A stretch of DNA of 32,431 bases from Xylanibacter rarus (GTDB lineage Bacteria; Bacteroidota; Bacteroidia; Bacteroidales; Bacteroidaceae). Positions 7,512-14,995 of the stretch are shown here, one piece after another. The notes under the pieces were generated by a model. That model did not search any database. It was not told the origin of the DNA and saw nothing but the letters and a program-made list of their open reading frames with translations. Both the position numbers and the translations under genes were made by a program. Where the stretch lies: NCBI RefSeq assembly GCF_001275135.1, contig NZ_LFQU01000031.1, positions 1 to 32,431 of the forward strand, written 5' to 3'. The stretch's first letter is position 1. The number at the start of each line of letters is the position of its first letter.

Positions 7512-7924
7512 AATATTATTCCTTCTATCGCAAGTCTGTAGGAGTCGAGACCGAAACCGCAGATGACGCCAAGGCAGGCGCACGAAATCATTGACTTATG
7601 GCGAAACTCCTCTCGCTTGTGTACGTTAGAGATGTGAACCTCAACAACGGGAGCTTTCAGCGAACGTATGCAGTCCTGCAGGGCAATGCTCGTGTGGGTG
7701 TAGGCTCCTGCGTTGAGCACTATGCCGTCGTAGGTGAATCCCACTTCCTGCATCTTGTTGATAAGTTCGCCTTCTATGTTGCTCTGATAATAGTCGATGT
7801 TTACATCAGGCATCTTTTTTCTCAGTTCGTCAAGATAAGCCTCAAAAGAGTTGCTGCCGTAAATCTCAGGCTCTCTACGCCCCAGCAGGTTCAGGTTGGG
7901 GCCGTTGATAATCATTATGTTCAT
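7502..7924 (-). CDS. aroQ: type II 3-dehydroquinate dehydratase
   Basis: A 140-residue protein of the usual length for the dodecameric type II enzyme, which converts 3-dehydroquinate to 3-dehydroshikimate in the shikimate pathway (aromatic amino acids, folate). Motifs: IINGPNLNLLGRREPEIYG at the start, with the lid arginines (16/17) and catalytic Tyr22; NAGAYTHTS (71-79) for substrate binding; and EVHISNVHKREEFRHKS (95-111) with the catalytic histidine at 102. The last two residues and the stop codon lie within the inverted repeat 7475-7511. A TAATTTTG -7 element lies upstream on the minus strand (7995-8002). A small hairpin GGCAACA/TGTTGCC at 7952-7969 lies in the leader. Confidence 0.96.
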   Translation of the reverse strand: MNIMIINGPNLNLLGRREPEIYGSNSFEAYLDELRKKMPDVNIDYYQSNIEGELINKMQEVGFTYDGIVLNAGAYTHTSIALQDCIRSLKAPVVEVHISNVHKREEFRHKSMISCACLGVICGFGLDSYRLAIEGIIFNS

Positions 7925-7994
7925 AATATATCGCGGATTTATACTTTAAGCGGCAACATGCGTGTTGCCATAAGCAATATCGTTTATTGTGATG

Positions 7995-8002
7995 CAAAAT
8001 TA
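7995..8002 (-). promoter_or_regulatory. -7 element of the probable aroQ promoter
   Basis: The minus strand reads TAATTTTG, which fits TAnnTTTG. No exact TTTG is found 19-20 bases upstream; CTTG lies at 18. A transcript starting near 7988 would have a leader of about 60 nt that includes the hairpin at 7952-7969. Confidence 0.5.
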
Positions 8003-8033
8003 ATAAAAATAAGGTAAACGCAAGAATCATAAA

Positions 8034-8078
8034 TAAAAAAACGGCGCGGCAAGCATCTTGCAAAATGCCTGCCGCGCC
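8034..8078 (-). terminator. Rho-independent terminator after tdh
   Basis: Read on the minus strand: GGCGCGGCA, a mismatch, GCAT, an 8-base loop, ATGC, a mismatch and TGCCGCGCC, followed by seven T. It starts 27 bp after the tdh stop and separates tdh from aroQ. Confidence 0.92.
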
Positions 8079-8104
8079 TTATCTATTATAATATATGTCT
8101 GCAA

Positions 8105-9058
8105 TTATTTGCCGAAACGCTGTCTCAGTTTCTCGATCATGTCGCGTGTCATGGCGTCAAGGTCATATTCGGGTTTCCATCCCCACTCCTCACGCGCACA
8201 TGTGTCGTCAAGAGAATTAGGCCATGACTCGGCAATAGCCTGGCGCAGCGGGTCCACCTTATACACCATCTTGAAGTCAGGTATATATTCTTTTATCTTG
8301 TTGTAGATAATCTCCGGCTCAAAGCTCATAGACGCAATGTTGAACGAATTGCGGTGCTTCAGTTTTGACGGGTCGGCCTCCATAATCTCTATTGCGGCAC
8401 GCAGTCCGTCGGGCATATACATCATATCCATATATGTGCCGGCAGCTATCGGGCACTCAAACTCCTCACCCTTTACGGCTGAGTAATAGATGTCAACTGC
8501 ATAGTCGGTCGTGCCGCCTCCGGGAGGTGTAACGTAAGATATAAGTCCGGGGAAGCGCACAGAGCGTGTGTCAACGCCGAAGCGCACATTATAATAATTG
8601 CTGAGCAGCTCGCCCGAAACCTTCGTAACGCCGTACATGGTCTTTGGGTCGCGCACGGTGTCCTGCGGAGTCTTGTCCTTGGGCGTGTTGTCGCCAAACG
8701 AGCCAATCGAACTGGGAGTGAACACGGCGCATTGTTTCTCGCGCGCCACCTCGAGCACGTTGAAAAGTCCGCCCATGCCTATCGTCCAGGCAAGCTGGGG
8801 CTTCACCTCAGCAACGGCAGAAAGGATGGCAGCAAGATTGTATATTGTATCAATCTTGTATTTAGACACCACCTCGCCTATCTGTTCAGGCTTAGTAACA
8901 TCAACGACCGCCGACGGTCCCGACTCCAGAAGTTCGCCCTTAGGCTCTGCTCCGGGAATATAACCGGCAACGATATTTCCATTGTAAAGTCCACGTAACT
9001 TCATTGTCAACTCCGACCCAATCTGGCCGGTAGAGCCAATAACTAAAACATTTTTCAT
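8105..9058 (-). CDS. tdh: L-threonine 3-dehydrogenase, SDR/epimerase type
   Basis: A 317-residue NAD-dependent short-chain dehydrogenase with the extended epimerase-like fold. The dinucleotide-binding motif is GSTGQIG (8-14), the active-site serines lie in TPSSIGSFG (114-122), and the YxxxK pair is Tyr142/Lys146 in MYGVTKVSGE. RFPGLISYVTPPGGGTTDYA is typical of the SDR-type threonine dehydrogenases known from Flavobacterium and animals, rather than the zinc-dependent E. coli Tdh. It oxidises threonine to 2-amino-3-ketobutyrate. The partner enzyme, Kbl, is encoded divergently just upstream (9435-10625), which supports the call strongly. The upstream region has a possible minus-strand promoter (9316-9349), which would give an unusually long leader of about 250 nt. 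Confidence 0.93.
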   Translation of the reverse strand: MKNVLVIGSTGQIGSELTMKLRGLYNGNIVAGYIPGAEPKGELLESGPSAVVDVTKPEQIGEVVSKYKIDTIYNLAAILSAVAEVKPQLAWTIGMGGLFNVLEVAREKQCAVFTPSSIGSFGDNTPKDKTPQDTVRDPKTMYGVTKVSGELLSNYYNVRFGVDTRSVRFPGLISYVTPPGGGTTDYAVDIYYSAVKGEEFECPIAAGTYMDMMYMPDGLRAAIEIMEADPSKLKHRNSFNIASMSFEPEIIYNKIKEYIPDFKMVYKVDPLRQAIAESWPNSLDDTCAREEWGWKPEYDLDAMTRDMIEKLRQRFGK

Positions 9059-9434
9059 ACTATAAATATTAGATTTACAATTAATCTTGATACATGCACA
9101 ATATCTTCAATGGACACGCCACAACAACGGCAACCACGCACCGGCAGCCAAAACAACGGCTGCCTAAAGGCAACGCCACACCGGAAATGGCCATGCACAA
9201 CATCAAATTAAGGTTAACCTGCCGAACCGCCGCCACACCAAGACAACAGACATGGACGGCATGCCGAGGCAGCAATAAGCAGCAGCCGTACACAAAACGG
9301 CGCATACATATAATGCAAAGATATGAAGAAAAGATTATATTATAACAAAATTTATCGGATTATTTACTCTAATTTCAAAAAAAACAAGAACTTTGTAAAA
9401 TGAAAACATTGATGTTAAACTTAATCTAAGAATT
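9059..9434. other. divergent tdh/kbl intergenic region, possible long tdh leader
   Basis: No gene is supported here. Short frames on both strands have no family features. The part at 9080-9310 is clearly richer in G and C than the AT-rich part next to kbl, as if transcribed and structured. It contains a stem GGCAGCC/GGCTGCC (9151-9172 area). The part next to kbl (9320-9434) is AT-rich and holds the promoters. Confidence 0.55.
9316..9349 (-). promoter_or_regulatory. possible tdh promoter
   Basis: On the minus strand TTTG (9346-9349) and TATCTTTG (9316-9323) are separated by 22 bases, two more than ideal. Both boxes are exact. Transcription would start near 9309, about 250 nt before the tdh ATG. 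Confidence 0.5.
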
Positions 9435-10625
9435 ATGTACGGAAAAATGAAAGAGTTCCTCACGAAGGAACTGGACGGCATAAAGGCCGCCGGCTTATAC
9501 AAGAACGAGCGTATAATAACAACTCCGCAGAGAGCCGGAATAAAAGTTGGCGACGGACAGGAAGTGCTCAACTTTTGCGCCAACAACTATCTTGGACTTT
9601 CTGACAACACACGCCTTGCCGAGGCTGCGGAGAAAGCCATGAAGGAAAGAGGCTACGGAATGTCGTCAGTAAGATTCATTTGCGGAACACAAGACATGCA
9701 CAAAGAGCTTGAAGCCGCAATTTCCGATTATTTCAAGACCGAAGACACCATCCTGTATGCTGCATGCTTCGATGCCAACGGAGGTCTGTTCGAGCCTTTG
9801 TTTACCGAAGAGGACGCCATCATATCTGACGCGCTCAACCATGCATCAATAATAGACGGCGTCCGTCTCTGCAAGGCTAAGAGATACCGCTACGCCAACG
9901 CCGACATGGCCGACCTTGAAAGATGCCTGCAGGAAGCACAGGCACAGCGCCACCGCATAATAGCAACGGACGGCGTGTTCTCTATGGACGGAAACGTTGC
10001 CCCGATGGACAAGATATGCGAACTTGCCGAGAAATACGACGCACTCGTAATGGTAGACGAATCACACTCTGCCGGCGTTGTAGGCCCGACAGGACACGGC
10101 GTGGCTGAAAAATTCAACGCTTACGGACGCATAGACATCTTCACCGGAACATTAGGCAAGTCGTTTGGCGGCGCAATGGGAGGATTCACCACAGGCCGAA
10201 AGGAAATTATCGACATGCTGCGCCAGCGCTCAAGACCATATCTGTTCTCTAACTCTCTGGCACCAGCCATCGTAGGAGCCAGCATCGAAATGTTCAAGAT
10301 GCTGAAGGAAAGCAACGCCCTGCACGCCAAACTGATGGAGAACGTTGAATATTTCCGCGACAAGATGACCGCTGCCGGATTCGACATCAAGCCTACGCAG
10401 AGCGCTATATGCGCAGTTATGCTGTATGATGCAAAACTGTCGCAGGACTTTGCAGCCCGCATGCAGGACGAAGGCATATATGTAACAGGATTCTACTATC
10501 CCGTAGTGCCTAAAGGCCAGGCCCGCATACGCGTACAGCTGTCGGCAGGCCACGAGAGAGAGCATCTCGACAAGGCTGTCAACGCCTTCATAAAGGTAGG
10601 CAAGGAACTCGGAGTAATCAAATAG
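9435..10625 (+). CDS. kbl: 2-amino-3-ketobutyrate CoA ligase (glycine C-acetyltransferase)
   Basis: A 396-residue PLP enzyme of the alpha-oxoamine synthase family, with the length usual for Kbl. The PLP lysine is Lys242 in TGTLGKSFGGAMGG. Other family markers are NFCANNYLGLSDN (46-58), DESHSAGVVGPTGHG (208-222) and RPYLFSNSLAP. It cleaves 2-amino-3-ketobutyrate with CoA to glycine and acetyl-CoA, the second step of threonine breakdown after Tdh, encoded divergently. SerC-palmitoyltransferase or BioF are alternatives within the fold, but the neighbour and the close fit to Kbl motifs decide for Kbl. The start at 9435 gives the typical MYGKMKEFLTKELDGIKAAGL. A strong terminator follows. Confidence 0.96.
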   Translation: MYGKMKEFLTKELDGIKAAGLYKNERIITTPQRAGIKVGDGQEVLNFCANNYLGLSDNTRLAEAAEKAMKERGYGMSSVRFICGTQDMHKELEAAISDYFKTEDTILYAACFDANGGLFEPLFTEEDAIISDALNHASIIDGVRLCKAKRYRYANADMADLERCLQEAQAQRHRIIATDGVFSMDGNVAPMDKICELAEKYDALVMVDESHSAGVVGPTGHGVAEKFNAYGRIDIFTGTLGKSFGGAMGGFTTGRKEIIDMLRQRSRPYLFSNSLAPAIVGASIEMFKMLKESNALHAKLMENVEYFRDKMTAAGFDIKPTQSAICAVMLYDAKLSQDFAARMQDEGIYVTGFYYPVVPKGQARIRVQLSAGHEREHLDKAVNAFIKVGKELGVIK

Positions 10626-10679
10626 CACTCAAGAAAATACGGCCAAGGCGGCACCACACGCTAAACTTGGCTGAGAAAT

Positions 10680-10716
10680 AAAAATCCGGGGCATGTCGGT
10701 CCCCGGATTTTTTTAA
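10680..10716 (+). terminator. Rho-independent terminator after kbl
   Basis: A perfect 12-bp stem (AAAAATCCGGGG paired with CCCCGGATTTTT), a 9-base loop and a T-run ending at 10714. Confidence 0.93.
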
Positions 10717-10973
10717 GCTAAAACCGGGCGTTAGAGTTCAGCCTGTATTTCAGCCTTATATTGAGCTGATTTCCGTCTGACTTTCGCAAGCATGGCAGAC
10801 TATGGGCAGAAAGACGGACGAAAAGGCGACAACATAAAACAAAAGACGGCTGAAAGCACAGATAAGCAAGACAGATAAAACTATATGCTGTCTAAGAACC
10901 GATTGTAGAATAAATCCTGCCGTGCAGACATGGCCATGACGCTAAAGCCGGGAACATACAGAATAAAGCAAAG
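10717..10973. other. non-coding gap before xerD with a dispersed-repeat copy
   Basis: No gene is seen. The segment CCGTCTGACTTTCGCAAGCATGG (10773-10795, given here with positions because it is a repeat) matches, in opposite orientation, 29117-29140 and partly 19802-19819. No clear xerD promoter is visible. Confidence 0.5.
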
Positions 10974-11903
10974 ATGATTCAGAAAGAACAAGACAACATT
11001 ATACACAAATATATCCGCTACATGAAACTTCAGCGTAATTATTCAGGCAATACGCTCGAAGCATACATCCTTGACATCAACAAGCTATTAAAATTCCTGA
11101 AGGACAACGGCATCCGTCCGGAAGCGGCAAAACTAAGCGACATACAATGCTTTGCCGCCTCACTGCACGACATTGGGATATCACCACGCTCACAATGCAG
11201 GATTCTAAGCGGCGTGAGAGCATTCTACAAATATCTGTATCTTGACGGATACATCAAGGACGACCCTACAGAACTGCTCGAATCGCCAAAACTCGGCGAC
11301 CATCTGCCCGAGGTACTCACCACGGAAGAGGTGGACAGACTGGAGCAGGCCATAGACCTGAGCAAATGGGAAGGACAACGCAACAAGGCCATAATAGAGG
11401 TGCTGTTCAGCTGCGGACTGCGCGTCAGCGAACTTGTAAACCTGAAGATGTCTGCGCTTTATCTCGACGAACAGTTCGTAAGAATAATGGGCAAAGGCAA
11501 CAAGGAGCGGCTCGTGCCTATATCTGAAAATGCTATAGAGCAGCTGAAATACTGGTTTATAGACCGCAGCCACATGAACATAAAGCCGGGAGAAGAAGAC
11601 TACGTTTTTCTGAACCGCCGAGGCGCACACCTCACCCGCACCATGATACTGATAATGATAAAGCGGCTGGGTGCCGAGGCAGGCATACAGAAGACGATAA
11701 GTCCGCACACACTGCGCCACAGCTTTGCCACCGCCCTGCTTGAAGGCGGAGCCGACCTGCGCGCCATACAGAGCATGCTCGGACACGAGAGCATAGGCAC
11801 AACCGAGATTTATACACACATAGACACGCACACTCTGCGCGAGGAAATTCTGAACCATCATCCGAGAAACATGGCAGCAAAGGATAATAAGGTGAAAGAA
11901 TAA
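10974..11903 (+). CDS. xerD: tyrosine recombinase XerD
   Basis: A 309-residue phage-integrase-family recombinase with an N-terminal SAM-like DNA-binding domain (about 10-95) and a C-terminal catalytic domain. All catalytic residues are present: Arg150 (SCGLRVSEL), Lys174 (GKGNKER), His245 and Arg248 (SPHTLRHSFAT), His271 (LGHESIGTT) and the nucleophile Tyr280 (EIYTH). Length and sequence fit the housekeeping XerD, which with XerC resolves chromosome dimers at dif near division. In related genomes as I recall, xerD sits beside aroQ; here tdh and kbl lie between. It is the only recombinase in the window, so it is a possible but unproven actor at the invertible promoter 5 kb away. The 113-bp gap to the next gene contains a palindrome (TGAAATAA/TTATTTCA, 11988-12004). 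Confidence 0.94.
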   Translation: MIQKEQDNIIHKYIRYMKLQRNYSGNTLEAYILDINKLLKFLKDNGIRPEAAKLSDIQCFAASLHDIGISPRSQCRILSGVRAFYKYLYLDGYIKDDPTELLESPKLGDHLPEVLTTEEVDRLEQAIDLSKWEGQRNKAIIEVLFSCGLRVSELVNLKMSALYLDEQFVRIMGKGNKERLVPISENAIEQLKYWFIDRSHMNIKPGEEDYVFLNRRGAHLTRTMILIMIKRLGAEAGIQKTISPHTLRHSFATALLEGGADLRAIQSMLGHESIGTTEIYTHIDTHTLREEILNHHPRNMAAKDNKVKE

Positions 11904-12016
11904 GCCGGCAAAGGCGTGGGACAAGAATGACAATAGCAATCCGTCAAATGAATATATTAGAAAGTGGCGATACCGACTGTAAACTTTTGAAATAAATTAT
12001 TTCATCTTAATATTTA

Positions 12017-12868
12017 ATGATTATGAAAAAATTACTTTTTGCTTTTTTACTTGCCCTCGTAATTCACAGTACATCTTATGCAAGTAATTTTTCAAAATAT
12101 CGTGGAGTCTGGGCTTCAAATGATGCAGAAGCGGTTATAACAGACAGCATTTGTATGTTCTTTGAGAAAACTCCAACAGGTCTGAGAGCATTTCTCAATA
12201 TCCCTACACAAGACATATATAGCTGTACCACTTATAAAGATTCGGCATTTGTCGTTGAAACCACTACGCCTCTTACACTCACTGACGAGGTCAAGACGGT
12301 TAACGGAACTGCCGTCAAGACTCTTCGTATTGGAGATAATGTCATGTCTAAGGTAGAGGAGATAACAACCTGTAAGCCTTATGAAAAATCCATTGCCAAA
12401 AGTAAGTTAGACATCGGTAAGTGTCTACAGGAATGGAGACTTGGCGCCAGGTTTGGAAAAGATGGCGACGTTTTTATGTGTGAGGTCAATACAAACCGCC
12501 ATATGTTTGTCTATTTGGTCAATGGCCGTATGATATATATCAGGGCAGCTGCAACAGCCAACAACAATAATGGCACACTGTTTTTTCAGAACATTCGTAT
12601 GATGCGCAACGATAATACCGGAGAAATGACATCATATATTGAACCTGACAATTATAATATCGCCGCAAACAATTTGAATATTGACAATAGTAAGTTTAAT
12701 CCCAACGCTTGCGTATTTAGTCCTGATGGCGGAATTTACTGGTCATTCATCTCGTTTACACCAGACCAAATCCAGCTAAACGGCTGTGGCGAAACTTATT
12801 ATATAAAGCGTACTGATCAATTTGACGAATACTTTAAGTATATTCCCTACGAAAAAGCAGGCTTATAA
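12017..12868 (+). CDS. exported protein of unknown function
   Basis: A 283-residue protein with a Sec signal peptide (MIMKKLLFAFLLALVIHSTSYA, cleavage expected before SNFSKYRG). A start six bases later (MKKLL) is equally possible. The mature part begins with YRGVWASNDAEAVITDSICMFF, suggesting a small beta-barrel or lipocalin-like fold, and carries many aromatic and Asn residues, but I recognise no family. There is no lipobox, so it is probably periplasmic or secreted. Codon use is more AT-rich than in xerD before it and the DUF3836-like gene after it, which may point to a separate origin. It has its own terminator and appears to be a single-gene unit. Confidence 0.85.
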   Translation: MIMKKLLFAFLLALVIHSTSYASNFSKYRGVWASNDAEAVITDSICMFFEKTPTGLRAFLNIPTQDIYSCTTYKDSAFVVETTTPLTLTDEVKTVNGTAVKTLRIGDNVMSKVEEITTCKPYEKSIAKSKLDIGKCLQEWRLGARFGKDGDVFMCEVNTNRHMFVYLVNGRMIYIRAAATANNNNGTLFFQNIRMMRNDNTGEMTSYIEPDNYNIAANNLNIDNSKFNPNACVFSPDGGIYWSFISFTPDQIQLNGCGETYYIKRTDQFDEYFKYIPYEKAGL

Positions 12869-12888
12869 CAATTATTATTTCTGGGATA

Positions 12889-12934
12889 ATGGGCTTTACC
12901 ATACCTTTGTGGCTTGGTAAAGCCCATATTTTTA
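12889..12934 (+). terminator. Rho-independent terminator
   Basis: A perfect 13-bp stem (ATGGGCTTTACCA with TGGTAAAGCCCAT), a 13-base loop and a T-rich tail. It ends the transcript of the exported protein gene upstream. Confidence 0.92.
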
Positions 12935-13374
12935 TTCAGGCCTTCCCGATGAACAGCTTTCGTCAAAGCATATTACCATAAGCTTACCCCGAATCATCAT
13001 ACGGCATATAAGTTCTATCTGTCTTGTTTATTTATGCCTTCATCCGCTCAATAAAAAGCAGCAATCTGCCCTAATAATAAAGGTCTGTTTGGGTTAAAAG
13101 ACCGTTAAAAGCCGGCGTTTTATTGTTTTAATGTGTTAAATTATCGTTTTTCAATAAATTTTTATTGAAAATATTTGGAACATTCAAATATAGTTCATAC
13201 ATTTGCATATCGAAAAACGATAAATGATTATTGAATTTAGATAACGCTGCTTCCTGCAGGATATTAAAAAGACAATATCACGACGTAGTTTTTCAGAACA
13301 AAGAACGTCTAACGACAAAACAGATTAAAGAATTAAATAAACAAGAATAATAACGAAATAAAAAATATAGCATT
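12935..13374. other. long upstream region of the DUF3836-like gene
   Basis: No gene is seen. The right half carries the promoter and paired operator-like elements listed separately, then a leader of about 160 nt with a CCTGCAGG palindrome (13252-13259) and a GATATT/AATATC hairpin just after it. The left half (12935-13100) shows nothing I recognise. Confidence 0.55.
13141..13223 (+). promoter_or_regulatory. promoter flanked by a 12-bp inverted repeat
   Basis: TTTG (13174-13177), exactly 20 bases, then TACATTTG (13198-13205): a perfect Bacteroidetes promoter pointing to the gene at 13375, with transcription expected near 13212. TTATCGTTTTTC (13141-13152) and its exact complement (13212-13223) flank it. 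Each is itself nearly palindromic: TATCG, five T, CAATA on the left; TATCG, five A, CGATA on the right. The right copy overlaps the transcript start, as expected of a repressor operator. A 10-bp inverted repeat TTTTCAATAA/TTATTGAAAA also overlaps the left copy. Confidence 0.75.
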
Positions 13375-13866
13375 ATGGAACTGATTACAATTACCGCCGC
13401 AACAATTATGAGTTTGTTCACAAGCATCGCAGGAACATCCAACTCTGACAACCGCTTCGCATACAATGCAGAGATGCAGGACGGTAAAGTAAGCGCAATA
13501 GTTACTTACGACAACAGCGGCAAATATCTTACAGCCAAGACACGCAAGCAATATACATACGACGACCAGGACCGCGTGATAAGAAAAGAGGTGATGAAGT
13601 GGAACAGCGACAAGCAGGAATGGGAAAACTACCTCTGCATGGACTACACCTACAACGCCGGCAACACTGTGCTCGACATGAAGGTATGGAAGAACAGCGA
13701 CAGCGCCTACGTGCAGAGCCAGCGCATGACATACAGCAGCATCAGCGGAAACGCCACGGGAGTTGACTGCTACACATGGAACAAGAGCAGCAACATGTAT
13801 GAGCTTAACGACAACTACGTACTGCTAAGCGACTACACCGCCAACCTGCTGGCCGACATGAAATGA
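13375..13866 (+). CDS. DUF3836-like protein
   Basis: A 163-residue protein. The N-terminus (MELITITAATIMSLFTSIAGTSNS) is hydrophobic enough for export, although it lacks the usual lysines. The body repeats a short beta pattern around aromatic residues: YDNSGKYL, KQYTYDDQDRVIRKEVMKWN, MDYTYNAGNTVLDMKVW, MTYSSISG. This YTYD-type pattern is what I know from the Bacteroidales DUF3836 family of small exported proteins of unknown role. The assignment rests on pattern memory. The gene has a strong promoter flanked by operator-like repeats and is followed at once by a terminator, so it is probably regulated as a single gene. Confidence 0.82.
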   Translation: MELITITAATIMSLFTSIAGTSNSDNRFAYNAEMQDGKVSAIVTYDNSGKYLTAKTRKQYTYDDQDRVIRKEVMKWNSDKQEWENYLCMDYTYNAGNTVLDMKVWKNSDSAYVQSQRMTYSSISGNATGVDCYTWNKSSNMYELNDNYVLLSDYTANLLADMK

Positions 13867-13905
13867 CAGCAACAACGACTCTCTCTAACTAAATAAATAA
13901 AGGCC

Positions 13906-13944
13906 TGCCCGCCGGCCGAGAAAACAGGGCGGCGGGCATTTTTT
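13906..13944 (+). terminator. Rho-independent terminator after the DUF3836-like gene
   Basis: A 9-bp GC stem (TGCCCGCCG with CGGCGGGCA), a 15-base loop and six T. It ends 20 bp before the next start codon, so readthrough could supply the DUF2975/HTH genes, for which I see no separate promoter. Confidence 0.9.
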
Positions 13945-13963
13945 ATGAAAAATACGCAACAAG

Positions 13964-14611
13964 ATGAAAACAAAGCTCAACATATTCTGCCTGCTTATCT
14001 TCGCCGTTATCATCGTAGACATATTGATGGCCACCGACCTTATGTTCAGCGGCATGGTCAGCGGATATAAGTCGGCCAAGCACATCCAAGAGACAAACAC
14101 TGAAAGTGTGGACGGCTATCGCGTTGTTTCGCTCATACCGAACGAAATCACATGGCGCAACGCAATAACCATAACCGACAGCGCAACGAATAAGTCGTAT
14201 AAGGCATGGCCTACACAGATAAACCTGCCGATAGAGGATTCTTCAGGCACAGCAGGCAGCATTCTGTCAGTAATCATAGGCATAGCAATAATGGTGGCAG
14301 GCATCATCACGCTGGTGTCGTTCATACGCTTCGTGCTGAACATCAACCGCAACAACATCTTCACACGGAAGAACACAAAATACCTTAAACGCATAGGCTG
14401 GTGCATGGTGATAATAGGTCTGCTGGCAACGATAAAATACTGTAATGACGTATATGCCGCCACACAGACGTTCAGCCTGACGGGCTACACCATCGGATAT
14501 TCAGACGCCGTGTACACGGGAACGATACTCTTCGGACTATTCTCTCTTGTAATGGCAGAGTCGTTCTCCATCGGACTGAAGATGAAAGAGGAACAGGAAC
14601 TCACGATATAA
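13964..14611 (+). CDS. DUF2975 four-helix membrane protein
   Basis: A 215-residue protein with four predicted membrane segments: about 5-27, 97-122 (SILSVIIGIAIMVAGIITLVSF), 143-160 (IGWCMVIIGLLATIKY) and 181-203. A periplasmic loop of about 70 residues lies between the first two. The segment NIFTRKNTKYLKRIGWCMVIIG is typical of the DUF2975 family, whose genes are regularly followed by a small Cro-like regulator, as here, 32 bp downstream. The pair is thought to act as a membrane sensor or modulator with its DNA-binding partner, but no function is established. Confidence 0.88.
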   Translation: MKTKLNIFCLLIFAVIIVDILMATDLMFSGMVSGYKSAKHIQETNTESVDGYRVVSLIPNEITWRNAITITDSATNKSYKAWPTQINLPIEDSSGTAGSILSVIIGIAIMVAGIITLVSFIRFVLNINRNNIFTRKNTKYLKRIGWCMVIIGLLATIKYCNDVYAATQTFSLTGYTIGYSDAVYTGTILFGLFSLVMAESFSIGLKMKEEQELTI

Positions 14612-14643
14612 TAACCTACGTAAACAACTCTAAAGCAACAAGT

Positions 14644-14856
14644 ATGGGTAAAATAATAGTAAACCTCGACGTGGAGATGGCCAAGCGGAAGATTTCGCTC
14701 GGCGAGCTGGCCGAAAGAGTGGAGCTTACGCAGGCTAATCTGTCGATCCTGAAGACCGGCAAGGCCAAGGCCATACGCTTCACCACGCTCGAAGCAATAT
14801 GCCGCGAGCTGGGGTGCCAGCCAGGAGACATTCTGGAATACCGGGAGGAAACATAA
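14644..14856 (+). CDS. small Cro/C1-type HTH regulator (YozG-like)
   Basis: A 70-residue protein that is essentially one helix-turn-helix domain: MAKRKISLGELAERVELTQANLSILKTGKAKAIRFTTLEAICRELGCQPGDILEY. The turn and recognition helix lie at about 29-45. Such short XRE proteins are the usual partner of DUF2975 proteins. The two genes are 32 bp apart and surely co-transcribed. The target is unknown; the TATCG(N5)CGATA elements upstream of the DUF3836-like gene are a candidate only by closeness. Confidence 0.9.
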   Translation: MGKIIVNLDVEMAKRKISLGELAERVELTQANLSILKTGKAKAIRFTTLEAICRELGCQPGDILEYREET

Positions 14857-14963
14857 ACCGGCTTACAGCATGGTATTTACACGAAAGTAACAATTTTGCA
14901 TACAAAACGTATAAAATTTATTAAATATAACAACCAGTAACAACATTCGAGAGATAAAAAAAC

Positions 14964-14971
14964 TATCTTTG
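14964..14971 (+). promoter_or_regulatory. -7 element of the M16 peptidase promoter
   Basis: TATCTTTG fits TAnnTTTG exactly; no TTTG lies 19-20 bases upstream. Transcription would start near 14978. This rules out a start codon at 14969 and supports the ATG at 14996. Confidence 0.6.
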
Positions 14972-14995
14972 TTGAACTATTTTAAACTCTTTTTT

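Noticed and set aside
9094-9345. Small frames on both strands between tdh and kbl
   Set aside because: No recognisable domain. The plus-strand frame runs against the likely tdh leader, and the minus-strand frame would start right at the predicted transcript start with odd composition.
9059-9434. Glycine riboswitch upstream of the threonine/glycine genes
   Set aside because: I could not identify the conserved aptamer core or a tandem arrangement by eye, so I do not claim it.
10974-11903. XerD as the dedicated invertase of the promoter switch
   Set aside because: Its length and catalytic motifs match housekeeping XerD, and it is 5 kb from the switch with metabolic genes between. It remains only a possibility.
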